A stretch of DNA of 38,254 nucleotides from Candidatus Saccharimonadota bacterium (GTDB lineage: Bacteria; Patescibacteriota; Saccharimonadia; Saccharimonadales; Saccharimonadaceae). Position numbers and translations under genes: made by a program. Where the stretch lies: positions 1 through 38,254 of the forward strand of contig JAPUEE010000024.1 in assembly GCA_027492735.1 (NCBI GenBank). Direction: 5' to 3'. Shown piece by piece: positions 23,592 to 31,850 of this stretch; position 1 is the stretch's first letter; the number at the start of each line of letters is the position of its first letter. The notes beneath the pieces were generated by a model. That model worked only from the letters and a program-made list of their open reading frames with translations. It was not told where the DNA came from and made no database searches.

Positions 23592-24509
23592 CTAGATATT
23601 AGCCACCGCCCCCGGTTTAGCTTTGTACTGTTTTCGACAGTTATCGGTGTGGAAGAGCAGATCTGGATTCTCTTTACACGTATCACAGACTAGCATCAAG
23701 AGATTACATGTCGGCAGGGCGCAATTTTCGAAATTACTCGTCAGTGCGGTGCAGTGGATGCATTCGCCAATCTTTTTGGCATGATCACTAAACTCCATAG
23801 CCATACGATTATCAAATACGTACAACGAACCTTCCCACAGACCATCGTCACCATATTCCTCACCGTATTTCACAATACCACCATCGATTTGATAGACATC
23901 TTTGAAACCGCGCTTTTTCATCATAGCGGAGATTACCTCACAGCGAATGCCGCCTGTACAGTACGTAATCACCTTTTTATCTTTTATATTGTCGTATTTG
24001 TCGCTCTCGAGCTCAGCAATAAAATCGCGCGAGGTATTCGTATTCGGCACCACAGCGTTTTTGAACTTGCCAATACTCGCCTCGTGTTCATTGCGACCGT
24101 CAAAGAACACGACGTCATCGCCATATTTTTCAACCATTTCGTTTACCTGGCGCGGTTTAATGTGCTGGCCACCGCCAATAACACCGTCCATATCAACATC
24201 GAATTCATCTTCGCTATTTTTAAAACCAACCAATTCTCGACGATTTTTTACCTTTAGGCGAGGAAAGTCGTCACGAGAACCTTCCGACCATTTAAATACT
24301 GTGTTTTTAAATGCCGGATACATTTTAGTTTCTTTGATGTATTCTTTGAGATCTTTCATCTCACCACCCACCGTACCGTTAAGTCCATGAGGTGACACTA
24401 ATATACGACCCTTTAGATTGAGACGAGTACAGAGAGTTTTTTGCCATAGTTTCACCGCCTCTGGATCTGACAAAGAAGCAAACTTATAATACAGCAATAT
24501 CTTTTGCAT
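23592..24509 (-). CDS. trhO: tRNA uridine(34) hydroxylase, rhodanese-like (TrhO/YceA)
   Basis: O2-dependent hydroxylation of U34 in tRNAs to 5-hydroxyuridine. N-terminal acylphosphatase-like UPF0176 part (about 1-95; NLKGRILVSPHGLNGTVGG), rhodanese domain with the catalytic loop YCTGGIRCE (Cys near 182), and a C-terminal Cys-rich segment (CIHC, CALPTCN, CDTC) typical of this family. 305 residues. TGC-TAAAAT ends 6 nt before the ATG, right after the stop of the ABC gene, so it has its own leaderless-type promoter rather than depending on the ABC operon. Confidence 0.92.
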   Translation of the reverse strand: MQKILLYYKFASLSDPEAVKLWQKTLCTRLNLKGRILVSPHGLNGTVGGEMKDLKEYIKETKMYPAFKNTVFKWSEGSRDDFPRLKVKNRRELVGFKNSEDEFDVDMDGVIGGGQHIKPRQVNEMVEKYGDDVVFFDGRNEHEASIGKFKNAVVPNTNTSRDFIAELESDKYDNIKDKKVITYCTGGIRCEVISAMMKKRGFKDVYQIDGGIVKYGEEYGDDGLWEGSLYVFDNRMAMEFSDHAKKIGECIHCTALTSNFENCALPTCNLLMLVCDTCKENPDLLFHTDNCRKQYKAKPGAVANI

Positions 24510-24515
24510 GACTCT

Positions 24516-24524
24516 ATTTTAGCA
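24516..24524 (-). promoter_or_regulatory. Extended -10 of trhO
   Basis: Minus strand TGC-TAAAAT (24524-24516), then AGAGTC and ATG at 24509. It lies 2 bp downstream of the ABC exporter stop codon. Confidence 0.6.
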
Positions 24525-24525
24525 G

Positions 24526-26532
24526 CTATTCTGTTGCGCCAGCAAATTGACTATTATATAGCCCAGCATAGAAACCATGTTGTCGCATCAACGAAGTATG
24601 ATCACCTTGCTCAATGACGTTACCGTCTTTCATAACGAGGATGAGATCCGCATCACGAATCGTTGATAGTCGATGGGCAATCACAAAGCTCGTTTTATTT
24701 TTCATCAGATTGTCCATAGCTTTTTGAATCAAGACTTCAGTACGTGTATCGACCGAGCTGGTGGCTTCATCGAGTATCAACATTGGTGTTTTCGCAAGCA
24801 TCGCTCTCGCTATAGTTAGTAGCTGCTTTTCACCTTGGGAAATGTTATTAGCTTCTTCGTTCAATTTCATATCGTAGCCACCCGGCAGCGAGTGGACAAA
24901 GTGATCAACATGAGCCTCTTTGGCCGTCTCAATCATCTGATCTTCAGTGGCATTCGGCGCTCCATAGGTGATATTGTCACGAATCGTGCCGCTAAATAGC
25001 CACGTATCTTGCAAAACCATGCCGAATAGTTTGCGGACATCTTCGCGCTTCATATTTTTTATACTAACGCCATCAATCGTAATATCGCCGCTACCAACTT
25101 CGTAAAAACGCATCAGTAGGTTAACGAGTGTTGTCTTGCCAGCGCCAGTTGGGCCAACAATAGCAATCCGATGGCCCGGTTCTATTGTTGCAGAGAGGCC
25201 TTTGATCACTGGTTTCTTTGGGTCATACCCGAATACTACATTATCAAACACAACTCGACCTTTGACATCTCCGATGCTATCAGGATTCGAAGTATCGACA
25301 ATCTGTTCTGTCTCGTCCAAGAACTCAAAGACTCGTTCTGCCGCTGCCGCGGTCGACTGCAGCACATTCGCTATATTTGCCGTTTGCATGATTGGCTGGT
25401 TAAACTGCTGTACATACTGGATAAAGGCCTGAATGTCGCCGATTTTAATATGCCCGTTGATCGCCAACCAACCACCGGCAACGGCGACACCAACATAGCC
25501 TAGGTTACCAACAAAGTTCATCAGCGGGAACATCAATCCCGAAAAGAACTGGGCTCGCCACGCACTATGATACAGTTTGTCATTAATAGTATTGAATTTT
25601 GCGACAGAAGCTTTTTCACCATTAAAGACGCGCATGACCTGATGCCCGGCATACATTTCCTCGACATGACCATTGATGTTACCGAGTAGCTCTTGCTGAC
25701 GCACAAACTGTACCTGAGATTTCTTTGTGATCATCATAATGAGTACAAAACTGATAGGCAAGATCAAGATAGTAATGAGCGTGAGCACCCAGCTAATTGA
25801 CAGCATCATAACGATGATACCGATAATCATGACAACTGAAGTGACGATTTGCGACAAGCTTTGATTGAGTGTTTGCGAAATAGTATCGACGTCATTAGTT
25901 ACCCTACTGAGAACTTCGCCGTAAGTTCGTTTGTCAAAATAACTGAGCGGTAGGCGGTTTATCTTGCTAGAGATATCACGGCGCAAATTGTACGTAACCT
26001 TTTGGGTAATATTAGTCATAATCCATCCTTGGATATAACTAAACAATGCGCTAAATAGATAGAGCCCGAGCAGTAATATCACGATATCCCTAATAGCATC
26101 AAAATGAAAACTGGGACGAGTGGTGAGATCGAGTGATTTAATCGCATCTAATTGATTACTAGGAATCTTACTGCGCTCCGACTCTGGCATTTGATTGATT
26201 ATGTCCGCGCCGGTCGTGCCTTTTGGTAGCTTGACACCCTCAGGCAGCTTCTCCGTAATGGTGTCGTAGGCCTTCATCCTGACATAATCATCAACAATTT
26301 GGTTCGTAGCGTTACCCATAATTTTTGGACTAGCAATGGCAAACGCTGTGCTAGCGATAACAAAGAGTAGAACTACTGCCATTTGCCATCTATACAGTTT
26401 GAGATGATCCGCTAGCTTCTTTATGGTGCCTTTGAAATCACGTGCTTTTTCAGCAGGCGCACCTACCGGACCGCCACCAAATCCACCGAACCCACGTGGG
26501 CGATGAGACTGAGATTCAGGCTTCTTTTCCAT
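24526..26532 (-). CDS. ABC exporter half-transporter, subunit with the catalytic Glu (BmrD/LmrD-like)
   Basis: One half of a heterodimeric multidrug exporter. A Gly-rich N-terminus and six-helix membrane domain (about 45-380) with a roughly 60-residue external insertion after helix 1 (ITEKLPEGVKLPKGTTGADI), as in BmrD-type subunits. NBD: Walker A GPTGAGKTTL, a degenerate signature NISQGEKQ in place of LSGGQ, Walker B MLILDEATSSVD with the catalytic Glu, switch His in FVIAHRLSTIRDAD. 668 residues. The ATG overlaps the stop of the partner gene by one base (TAATG). The altered signature matches the partner's altered Walker B, giving one inactive ATP site. Confidence 0.93.
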   Translation of the reverse strand: MEKKPESQSHRPRGFGGFGGGPVGAPAEKARDFKGTIKKLADHLKLYRWQMAVVLLFVIASTAFAIASPKIMGNATNQIVDDYVRMKAYDTITEKLPEGVKLPKGTTGADIINQMPESERSKIPSNQLDAIKSLDLTTRPSFHFDAIRDIVILLLGLYLFSALFSYIQGWIMTNITQKVTYNLRRDISSKINRLPLSYFDKRTYGEVLSRVTNDVDTISQTLNQSLSQIVTSVVMIIGIIVMMLSISWVLTLITILILPISFVLIMMITKKSQVQFVRQQELLGNINGHVEEMYAGHQVMRVFNGEKASVAKFNTINDKLYHSAWRAQFFSGLMFPLMNFVGNLGYVGVAVAGGWLAINGHIKIGDIQAFIQYVQQFNQPIMQTANIANVLQSTAAAAERVFEFLDETEQIVDTSNPDSIGDVKGRVVFDNVVFGYDPKKPVIKGLSATIEPGHRIAIVGPTGAGKTTLVNLLMRFYEVGSGDITIDGVSIKNMKREDVRKLFGMVLQDTWLFSGTIRDNITYGAPNATEDQMIETAKEAHVDHFVHSLPGGYDMKLNEEANNISQGEKQLLTIARAMLAKTPMLILDEATSSVDTRTEVLIQKAMDNLMKNKTSFVIAHRLSTIRDADLILVMKDGNVIEQGDHTSLMRQHGFYAGLYNSQFAGATE

Positions 26533-28292
26533 TACTTGGCCTCCTTTCCATCCGCTTCAATGGCAGCAAGCTCCTCGTCCGATAACTGAGAGTAAGCGAT
26601 CTCTTTGTAGACTTTGTTCTTTTTCATTAGTTCACTATGTGTACCCTGACCTACAATTTTCCCCTCATCGAGAACGATGATGTTATCAGCATTCATGATC
26701 GTACTGATACGCTGACCAACAATCAATACCGTTTTATCTTTTGTCTCAGATTCTAATGCTTTTCTGAGAGCCGCATCAGTTTTAAAATCGAGCGCCGAAA
26801 ACGAGTCGTCGAATAGATAGACGTTAGGTTTGACTGCGAGTGCCCTAGCAATCGACAAACGTTGTTTCTGTCCACCTGATACATTCGAGCCACCCTGAGC
26901 GATATCGCTATCGATACCGTTTTCGAGCTTCTGTACGAATTCATTGACCTGCGCAGTTTTTGTCGCCTTATTAATGTCTAGCTCCGAGGCTTTTTTATTG
27001 CCGTAGGAAACGTTACTTTTGACTGTTCCTGAAAATAGCACACCTTTTTGTGGCACATAGCCAATCTGTCCGTAGAGATCTTTGAGGCGCAGATCACGTA
27101 CGTCAACACCATCTAGCAGGACCTGGCCAGCAGATACATCATAAAAACGAGGTATCAGGCCAATGAGCGTCGACTTACCGCTACCAGTACTACCGATAAA
27201 TGCTGTGGTTTGTCCTGGCTCTGCGGTAAAATTAATGCCTGAAAGCACTGGGCTGTCGGCATCTGGATACGTAAACGTCACGTCACGAAATTCAATTTTG
27301 CCATGACCATCGCGACTTAGTTTTTTCGGATTTTTTGGATCATGGATAGTAGGTTCTGTTTCAATTACTTCACCAACTCGCTTGGCAGAAACTGATGCTC
27401 GTGGAATCATAATAAAGATAATTGAAATCATGAGGAACGACATGATAACCTGGGTAGCATACTGCATAAAGGCCATCATATTGCCGATCTCTACCGTGTC
27501 ATTGCTCACCAGCTGTGCGCCAAACCAAACAATAGCGATCAGAGCAACGTTCATGAGGAGCATCATAAATGGCTGTAGAATAATCATCAGGCGATTAACG
27601 AATAAATTCAATCGCATCAAATCTCGGTTGGCACCATCGAATTTTTTCTCCTCGACCTTTTCGTTGTTAAAAGCCCGAACTACCCGCAAACCTGTTAGAT
27701 TCTCACGTGTTACGAGGTTTAATTTATCAACCATTTTCTGGAGAACTTTGAATTTAGGCAGGGCAAAGATGAACAAAAAGATAATGACTGCAAGCAGTGC
27801 CACAACTGAGACCGCTATAATCCAGCTCAGCTCGGGTGCATTTTGGATAGCATTTTGGAGAGCACCAATCGCCATAAAGGGCGCCATGAGAACTAATCGA
27901 AAGATCATAACTGTCACTGTCTGAATCTGCTGAATGTCATTGGTTGAACGAGTGATCAGTGACGCAGTTGAAAACTTGTTGAATTCAGCTACTGAAAAAC
28001 TTTCTACCTTTTCAAAAACTTTCCGTCTAATATCTCGCGCAAAGCTAGTAGCAATACGAGCAGCCAGATAGCCGACACCAACCGCAGCAATACCACCACC
28101 GAGCGTAATGAGCAACATGAGGCCGCCATTTACATAGATAGCTTTCATGTCTTCAGTAATAATGCCTTCGTTAATGATCTTTGCCATATAGTCTGGTAAC
28201 TGGAGGTTAGCCATTACCTGTAAATACGTCAAGATCACCAGTGGGATTATGAGCCATATATATGGCTTTAGATATTTAAACAGCTTAATCAT
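26532..28292 (-). CDS. ABC exporter half-transporter, subunit with degenerate Walker B (BmrC/LmrC-like)
   Basis: Partner of the preceding ABC subunit. Six helices (about 10-310), then NBD with Walker A GSTGSGKSTL, canonical signature NVSGGQKQRL, and Walker B VYLFDDSFSALD where the catalytic Glu is Asp; the switch region reads IVGQRISTI, with Gln replacing the usual His. These changes mark the degenerate site half in asymmetric exporters such as TM287/288, LmrCD and BmrCD. 586 residues. It overlaps the MarR gene as ATGA (28289-28292), so regulator and pump are one operon. Confidence 0.93.
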   Translation of the reverse strand: MIKLFKYLKPYIWLIIPLVILTYLQVMANLQLPDYMAKIINEGIITEDMKAIYVNGGLMLLITLGGGIAAVGVGYLAARIATSFARDIRRKVFEKVESFSVAEFNKFSTASLITRSTNDIQQIQTVTVMIFRLVLMAPFMAIGALQNAIQNAPELSWIIAVSVVALLAVIIFLFIFALPKFKVLQKMVDKLNLVTRENLTGLRVVRAFNNEKVEEKKFDGANRDLMRLNLFVNRLMIILQPFMMLLMNVALIAIVWFGAQLVSNDTVEIGNMMAFMQYATQVIMSFLMISIIFIMIPRASVSAKRVGEVIETEPTIHDPKNPKKLSRDGHGKIEFRDVTFTYPDADSPVLSGINFTAEPGQTTAFIGSTGSGKSTLIGLIPRFYDVSAGQVLLDGVDVRDLRLKDLYGQIGYVPQKGVLFSGTVKSNVSYGNKKASELDINKATKTAQVNEFVQKLENGIDSDIAQGGSNVSGGQKQRLSIARALAVKPNVYLFDDSFSALDFKTDAALRKALESETKDKTVLIVGQRISTIMNADNIIVLDEGKIVGQGTHSELMKKNKVYKEIAYSQLSDEELAAIEADGKEAK

Positions 28293-28729
28293 TTTCGAAT
28301 CTCCTTTGCTCTACCCACTAATTTTGCCGTTATCGTTTCTATCTGTTTCAGCTCTTCATCGGTCAACAAATCAAAGAGTTGTGTCATCTGTCTAGCTCCC
28401 CCGCGACGAACGCGCTTTAGATGTCGAATTCCATTGCGCGATAAATCAACATAGGCGACTCGTCGATCTTTCTCATCCTGGGTTCGCTCAACGAAACCTT
28501 GCTCAATGAGACTGTCGAGCAACTGCGTCGCAGCACTTTTTGATACCCCGAGAGCTAGTGCTACCTCGCTCATTGTTTTGCGGCCCTCGTGCATCAATAA
28601 CATCAGAACTGATGCTTGGGTCATTGTCACACCAAAGTGCCGATGGGAAAAGCGACTACCATGGTGATAGGCGCGTTTGATAGCATGAAAATTCTTGAAT
28701 ATAGCTTCGATATGTTGTTCGCGATTCAT
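28289..28729 (-). CDS. MarR family regulator of the ABC exporter operon
   Basis: Winged-helix repressor, 146 residues. The recognition part TMSEVALALGVSKSAATQLLDSLIEQGFVERTQDEKDRRVAYVDLSRNG (about 73-122) includes the helix-turn-helix and the wing with DRRVAYV. First gene of the three-gene operon with the two ABC subunits. The promoter contains a 21-bp palindrome over spacer and -10, the classic place for autorepression, so drug-like ligands probably release it and induce the pump. No Shine-Dalgarno is evident before the ATG. Confidence 0.92.
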   Translation of the reverse strand: MNREQHIEAIFKNFHAIKRAYHHGSRFSHRHFGVTMTQASVLMLLMHEGRKTMSEVALALGVSKSAATQLLDSLIEQGFVERTQDEKDRRVAYVDLSRNGIRHLKRVRRGGARQMTQLFDLLTDEELKQIETITAKLVGRAKEIRK

Positions 28730-28739
28730 AATTCAGCAG

Positions 28740-28770
28740 ATAGTTTAGCAGCTAAACTATTTCGTGTCAA
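28740..28770 (-). promoter_or_regulatory. Promoter and 21-bp palindromic operator of the MarR/ABC operon
   Basis: Minus strand: perfect TTGACA (28770-28765), 17-bp spacer, extended -10 TGC-TAAACT (28750-28742). Arms ATAGTTTAGC and GCTAAACTAT flank one central base (28740-28760), a perfect inverted repeat covering the -10 and part of the spacer. A MarR dimer bound here would block RNA polymerase. Confidence 0.85.
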
Positions 28771-28805
28771 CTATTTTTGAATTAAATATAATAAACCACT
28801 ACTAC

Positions 28806-29249
28806 CTATTGTCCGGATTTTTCGACTACAACGTCAACCACTACACCGTCCTCGATATAGAAATTTAATCGCCCTTCGACGAATGACATATCAGCTGGCA
28901 ACGGTTCGCCATCGCGCTCTACAACTCGAGCTGGTACGTTTTCAGAACGAGCTTTGTTCAATGCGGCCTGTTCGCCGAGCCCAATATAGGCTTTCTCGTC
29001 GCCTTCAGGCTTGTTTTCTTTGGGTAGAGATTGAGACTCGTTAGTATAGGTTTTTCCATTAAACGAACATTGCTCGGGATACGTTTCCATCACTCGTCCA
29101 CTCGCAGCTTTGCACTCAGTAAAGTTTGTAACATTAGTGCCAGGATTCATGAGGACCCATGCTATGACTACAGCGATGAGAGCGCCAATACCCGCCAGAG
29201 TTATTGTCCAGACCGATCGTTTTGACATACTTTTTACCGAATTTGCCAT
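28806..29249 (-). CDS. Membrane-anchored protein with peptidase-inhibitor I78-like domain
   Basis: An N-terminal anchor (VWTITLAGIGALIAVVIAWVLM, 13-34) puts the rest outside. Residues 40-70 form a two-Cys module (FTECKAASGRVMETYPEQCSF) often seen in small exported proteins. Residues 85-147 (YIGLGEQAALNKARSENVPARVVERDGEPL, then MSFVEGRLNFYIEDGVVVDV) fit the I78 inhibitor pattern GLxExxAxxxA...RVVxRDG...RLNxxxxxGxVxxV; that family includes elastase inhibitors. The domain call rests on pattern memory only. AAGGAGG 5 nt before the ATG fixes the start. Role inferred: binding or inhibiting external proteases. Confidence 0.65.
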   Translation of the reverse strand: MANSVKSMSKRSVWTITLAGIGALIAVVIAWVLMNPGTNVTNFTECKAASGRVMETYPEQCSFNGKTYTNESQSLPKENKPEGDEKAYIGLGEQAALNKARSENVPARVVERDGEPLPADMSFVEGRLNFYIEDGVVVDVVVEKSGQ

Positions 29250-29315
29250 GAGTCCTCCTTATCGATATATGATTCTATTGTACTACGAAGCGAGAGGAGG
29301 TACACTATATACTGT

Positions 29316-29633
29316 ATGAAATTACCAGCTGGCACCGTCCATAACAACGTTCCGAGCGATCTAGCAAAAGCTCTGTCGAGAGACAAAGAAGCTCTGGCTG
29401 CCTGGTCGGACATTACGCCCCTAGCTCGCAACGAGTGGATTTGCTGGACTATCACACCAAAGCAGCAAAAAACTCGCGACGAACATGTTAGTAGAGTCGT
29501 AAGCGAGCTCAAAGAAGGTATTCGTCGACCCTGTTGCTGGATGGGCTGCGTCCATCGCACCGACAAAGAGATTAGTCCGTCAGTTCGTGGTATTTTAGGT
29601 AAAAAGGTCAAAACATATGTCAAAGAAAATTAG
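29316..29633 (+). CDS. YdeI/OmpD-associated family protein
   Basis: 105 residues matching the C-terminal module of YdeI/DUF1905-associated proteins: AWSDITPLARNEWICWTITPKQQKTRDEHVSRVVSEL (about 29-65) follows the pattern F-x-x-LxxSxRxExxxWIxxAKxxxTRxxRIxxxxxxL. Then a Cys-rich stretch (RRPCCWMGCVH) that is unusual for the family. The function is poorly known; in Salmonella YdeI is linked to resistance to cationic peptides. GGAGG lies 16 nt before the ATG, longer than usual. The 3' end overlaps tspO by 17 nt. Confidence 0.7.
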   Translation: MKLPAGTVHNNVPSDLAKALSRDKEALAAWSDITPLARNEWICWTITPKQQKTRDEHVSRVVSELKEGIRRPCCWMGCVHRTDKEISPSVRGILGKKVKTYVKEN

Positions 29634-30084
29634 TATCTTTGCCTTTTCTATTTTCGTCTCATTAATTGCAGGCGGTATCGGCTCTATCGCAACTATACCA
29701 AATATTCCCTCGTGGTATGCTCAGCTCGACAAACCTCCGCTGTTACCACCAAATGAACTATTCGGTCCGGTGTGGACAGCACTATATATTCTAATAGGTA
29801 TAGCTCTGGGATTAATCATCCTGCATAAAGCCAATAACAAAAAAGGCGCCTATTGGTGGTTCGGCGTACAGTTAGCGTTGAACACACTGTGGTCAGTCGT
29901 CTTCTTTGGTTTACATCAACCATGGGCTGCAGCTGTGATTATTGTAGCCCTCATTGTATCAATTGTTGTAACTATGAAAAAGTTCCACAAACTAGTTCCA
30001 GCAACACTCTGGTTATTCTTGCCTTATCTAGCATGGGTATGTTTTGCTACCTACCTCAATGTTGGCGTAGCTGTACTGAACTAG
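29617..30084 (+). CDS. tspO: TspO/MBR family membrane protein
   Basis: Five-helix tryptophan-rich sensory protein, known to bind porphyrins and cholesterol-like ligands. Family motifs: WYAQLDKPPLLPPNELFGPVWTALYILIGIALG (about 33-65), then WWFGVQLALNTLWSVVFFGLHQPWAAAVII and LWLFLPYLAWVCFATYLNVGVAVLN at the C-terminus. 155 residues, normal. Overlaps the upstream YdeI-like gene by 17 nt, so translation is likely coupled. It converges on the DUF488 gene with a 4-nt overlap of the stops. Confidence 0.95.
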   Translation: MSKKISIFAFSIFVSLIAGGIGSIATIPNIPSWYAQLDKPPLLPPNELFGPVWTALYILIGIALGLIILHKANNKKGAYWWFGVQLALNTLWSVVFFGLHQPWAAAVIIVALIVSIVVTMKKFHKLVPATLWLFLPYLAWVCFATYLNVGVAVLN

Positions 30085-30425
30085 GAGAGATACTTCTGCA
30101 GTACCGCAGCTTCGTTATTTGCCTCGTCTCGAGCGCCATACAATAACGTCACCTTGTCGTGACTACGCCAGTTGGCAATATTATTTGGCGTTTCAGGATT
30201 CTGCTCTACCTCACTAATATACCGCTCGGCAAATTCTGTGAATTTTGCCGGATCATGCGCAAACCACTTGCGTAAATCCGTGCTAGGGGCAATATCTTTT
30301 GCCCATTCGTCGAGAGAGGCTTTCTCCTTACTGATACCACGCGGCCACAATCGATCAACTAATACACGATAGCCATCGCTCAGATCAGCTGGTTTATAGA
30401 TTCTTTTGATGAAAAACTGAGTCAT
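30081..30425 (-). CDS. DUF488 family protein (YeaO-like)
   Basis: Small soluble protein of 114 residues with the YeaO/DUF488 core: KRIYKPADLSDGYRVLVDRLWPRGISKEKASLDEWAKDIAPSTDLRKWFAHDPAKF (about 8-63), and VTLLYGARDEANNEAAVL at the end. The function is unknown. TATAAT (30437-30432) ends 6 nt before the ATG, with no Shine-Dalgarno, so a leaderless mRNA is likely; the box sits just after the mpg stop codon. Confidence 0.88.
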   Translation of the reverse strand: MTQFFIKRIYKPADLSDGYRVLVDRLWPRGISKEKASLDEWAKDIAPSTDLRKWFAHDPAKFTEFAERYISEVEQNPETPNNIANWRSHDKVTLLYGARDEANNEAAVLQKYLS

Positions 30426-30431
30426 AATTCC

Positions 30432-30437
30432 ATTATA
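30432..30437 (-). promoter_or_regulatory. -10 box of the DUF488 gene
   Basis: Minus strand perfect TATAAT, then GGAATT and ATG at 30425. No TGn and no clear -35. Confidence 0.5.
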
Positions 30438-30440
30438 CTA

Positions 30441-31010
30441 TTACTTTTTCGACACATATGGACTATTGGTGATATAAAACCGTCGTAGCTCATGTACGGC
30501 CTTTGATATACCGATGCGTTTACCAACCGTAATTTCAGCATCCGAAAGTTCGGGTCGCTTGATTAGCATGACTGGAGGTTCAGCTAGGTTGTGACCACTG
30601 AGCGTTCTATCAATTTCTAGCGCTGCACAAATTTTTCCTGGACCGTTTGTTATATTGACACCTTTCATATTTCGCCGTCGCTCTATGCTAGCAATCCCCT
30701 CCATCGGCTCGACAGCACGAATCAACACGCCTGATCCATAGCCTTCTGGTCCACACACCACATTGCAGCAATGGTGTATCCCGTAGGTGAAATAGACGTA
30801 TAGATGACCAGCACTTTGAAACATTGCGTCATTGCGCTTGCTACGACCATTAAATGTATGGCTAGCCTCGTCTGTCTGGTCATAGGCCTCTGTCTCGACA
30901 ATTCGCACACGAATCTCCTCGTTATCAATATAGCGCACCAGCTCACACCCTAATAGACGTCTCGCAGCTGCCTCGGCTGGTATATCAAGCCACGAAAAGT
31001 TATTTGTCAT
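30441..31010 (-). CDS. 3-methyladenine DNA glycosylase (Mpg/AAG type)
   Basis: Excises alkylated purines from DNA. ARRLLGCELV near the start, VETEAYDQTDEASHTFNGRSKRNDAMF with the catalytic Glu (about 40-66), GHLYVYFTYGIHHCCNVVCG, then VLIRAVEPMEGI, and TNGPGKICAALEID. 189 residues is normal for the bacterial AAG-type enzymes. Its ATG overlaps the DUF1697 stop by 4 nt, giving a chaB-DUF1697-mpg unit. Confidence 0.93.
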   Translation of the reverse strand: MTNNFSWLDIPAEAAARRLLGCELVRYIDNEEIRVRIVETEAYDQTDEASHTFNGRSKRNDAMFQSAGHLYVYFTYGIHHCCNVVCGPEGYGSGVLIRAVEPMEGIASIERRRNMKGVNITNGPGKICAALEIDRTLSGHNLAEPPVMLIKRPELSDAEITVGKRIGISKAVHELRRFYITNSPYVSKK

Positions 31011-31564
31011 GCAGCTATGCCTCGGACAAGTTCCGCGAGCTTCTTGGCGGTGTTGATGTTACGAATAGTCATGTTGCTATAAAGACTACTGCCAATCAGT
31101 TTTTGTAAGCTACCTTTCAACTGATTGGAACGGGTAATATTCGCTATAACCGCCCCATCGACGTATATCATAGTTTCGATGTCAGGATTGTGGCCGAGTT
31201 TTTCTAATATATCCGGCGTATTGATTTCATCAAATAAATAGAGGACATCTGACTTCTGGCCGGATTTATCAGGTTTTGGTGAGTCGTTGGTCCAATCAGC
31301 CGGGATAGCGTTAGCGATCGCTCGTATCTTATCCCCTGATATCACCAGCGTAGGAATATCGAATCCAAAATGTTTCTCGAGCGCCGCTCGCACCTTGCCT
31401 GACTGCACTGCATTATCACTAGTAAATACCGCGTTGCCGGAATTAATATAAATCACCACGTCACGAAATCCCAGACCCTCTAATACATGACGAAACTCGT
31501 CTTTTGGCACTCTATGGTTCCCACCAACATTGATCCCTCTCAGTAGCGCTACGTATTTCATCAT
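31007..31564 (-). CDS. DUF1697 family protein
   Basis: MMKYVALLRGINVGGNHRVPKDEFRHVLEGLGFRDVVIYINSGNAVF is the family N-terminus, and the rest (LEKHFGFDIPTLVISGDKIRAIANAIP) fits. 185 residues from ATG 31564, which overlaps the chaB stop as ATGA; a further upstream in-frame ATG would lie within chaB. The function is unknown. Genes of this family often travel with small stress genes, as here. Confidence 0.85.
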   Translation of the reverse strand: MMKYVALLRGINVGGNHRVPKDEFRHVLEGLGFRDVVIYINSGNAVFTSDNAVQSGKVRAALEKHFGFDIPTLVISGDKIRAIANAIPADWTNDSPKPDKSGQKSDVLYLFDEINTPDILEKLGHNPDIETMIYVDGAVIANITRSNQLKGSLQKLIGSSLYSNMTIRNINTAKKLAELVRGIAA

Positions 31565-31794
31565 TTGGTTAATGGATGCCATTTACCATCGTCGCCTTTT
31601 TCGTATTTGTTCTTTACTGCCGCCCAAGCTACCCGACGCGCCGTTTCCTCTCGATCCGCATCACCTCTGCGATCTTCGGGGTCCTTATATTCATCGTAAG
31701 CGCTATTAAACGCCTCGCGAAAAATATCCTGGGCATGTTTTGGTAATACATTTGTTACGTTGTCTGGTAGGTCCGCGTTTGATTTGTACGGCAT
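31561..31794 (-). CDS. ChaB family protein
   Basis: 77 residues: SNADLPDNVTNVLPKHAQDIFREAFNSAYDEY is the ChaB core, followed by RRVAWAAVKNKYEKGDDGKWHPL at the C-terminus, also typical. In E. coli ChaB sits with the cation antiporter ChaA, which is not seen here. AAGGAGG 8 nt upstream of the ATG fixes the start. Leads a small operon with DUF1697 and mpg. Confidence 0.92.
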   Translation of the reverse strand: MPYKSNADLPDNVTNVLPKHAQDIFREAFNSAYDEYKDPEDRRGDADREETARRVAWAAVKNKYEKGDDGKWHPLTK

Positions 31795-31850
31795 AATTAC
31801 CTCCTTGCTTTGACTTTCGTCTTATATAGCTACACGATTTATAATCTAGG

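Noticed and set aside
23754-24390. Plus-strand open frames opposite trhO (167 and 162 residues)
   Set aside because: Two overlapping frames in different phases, both antisense to the well-conserved trhO; shadows.
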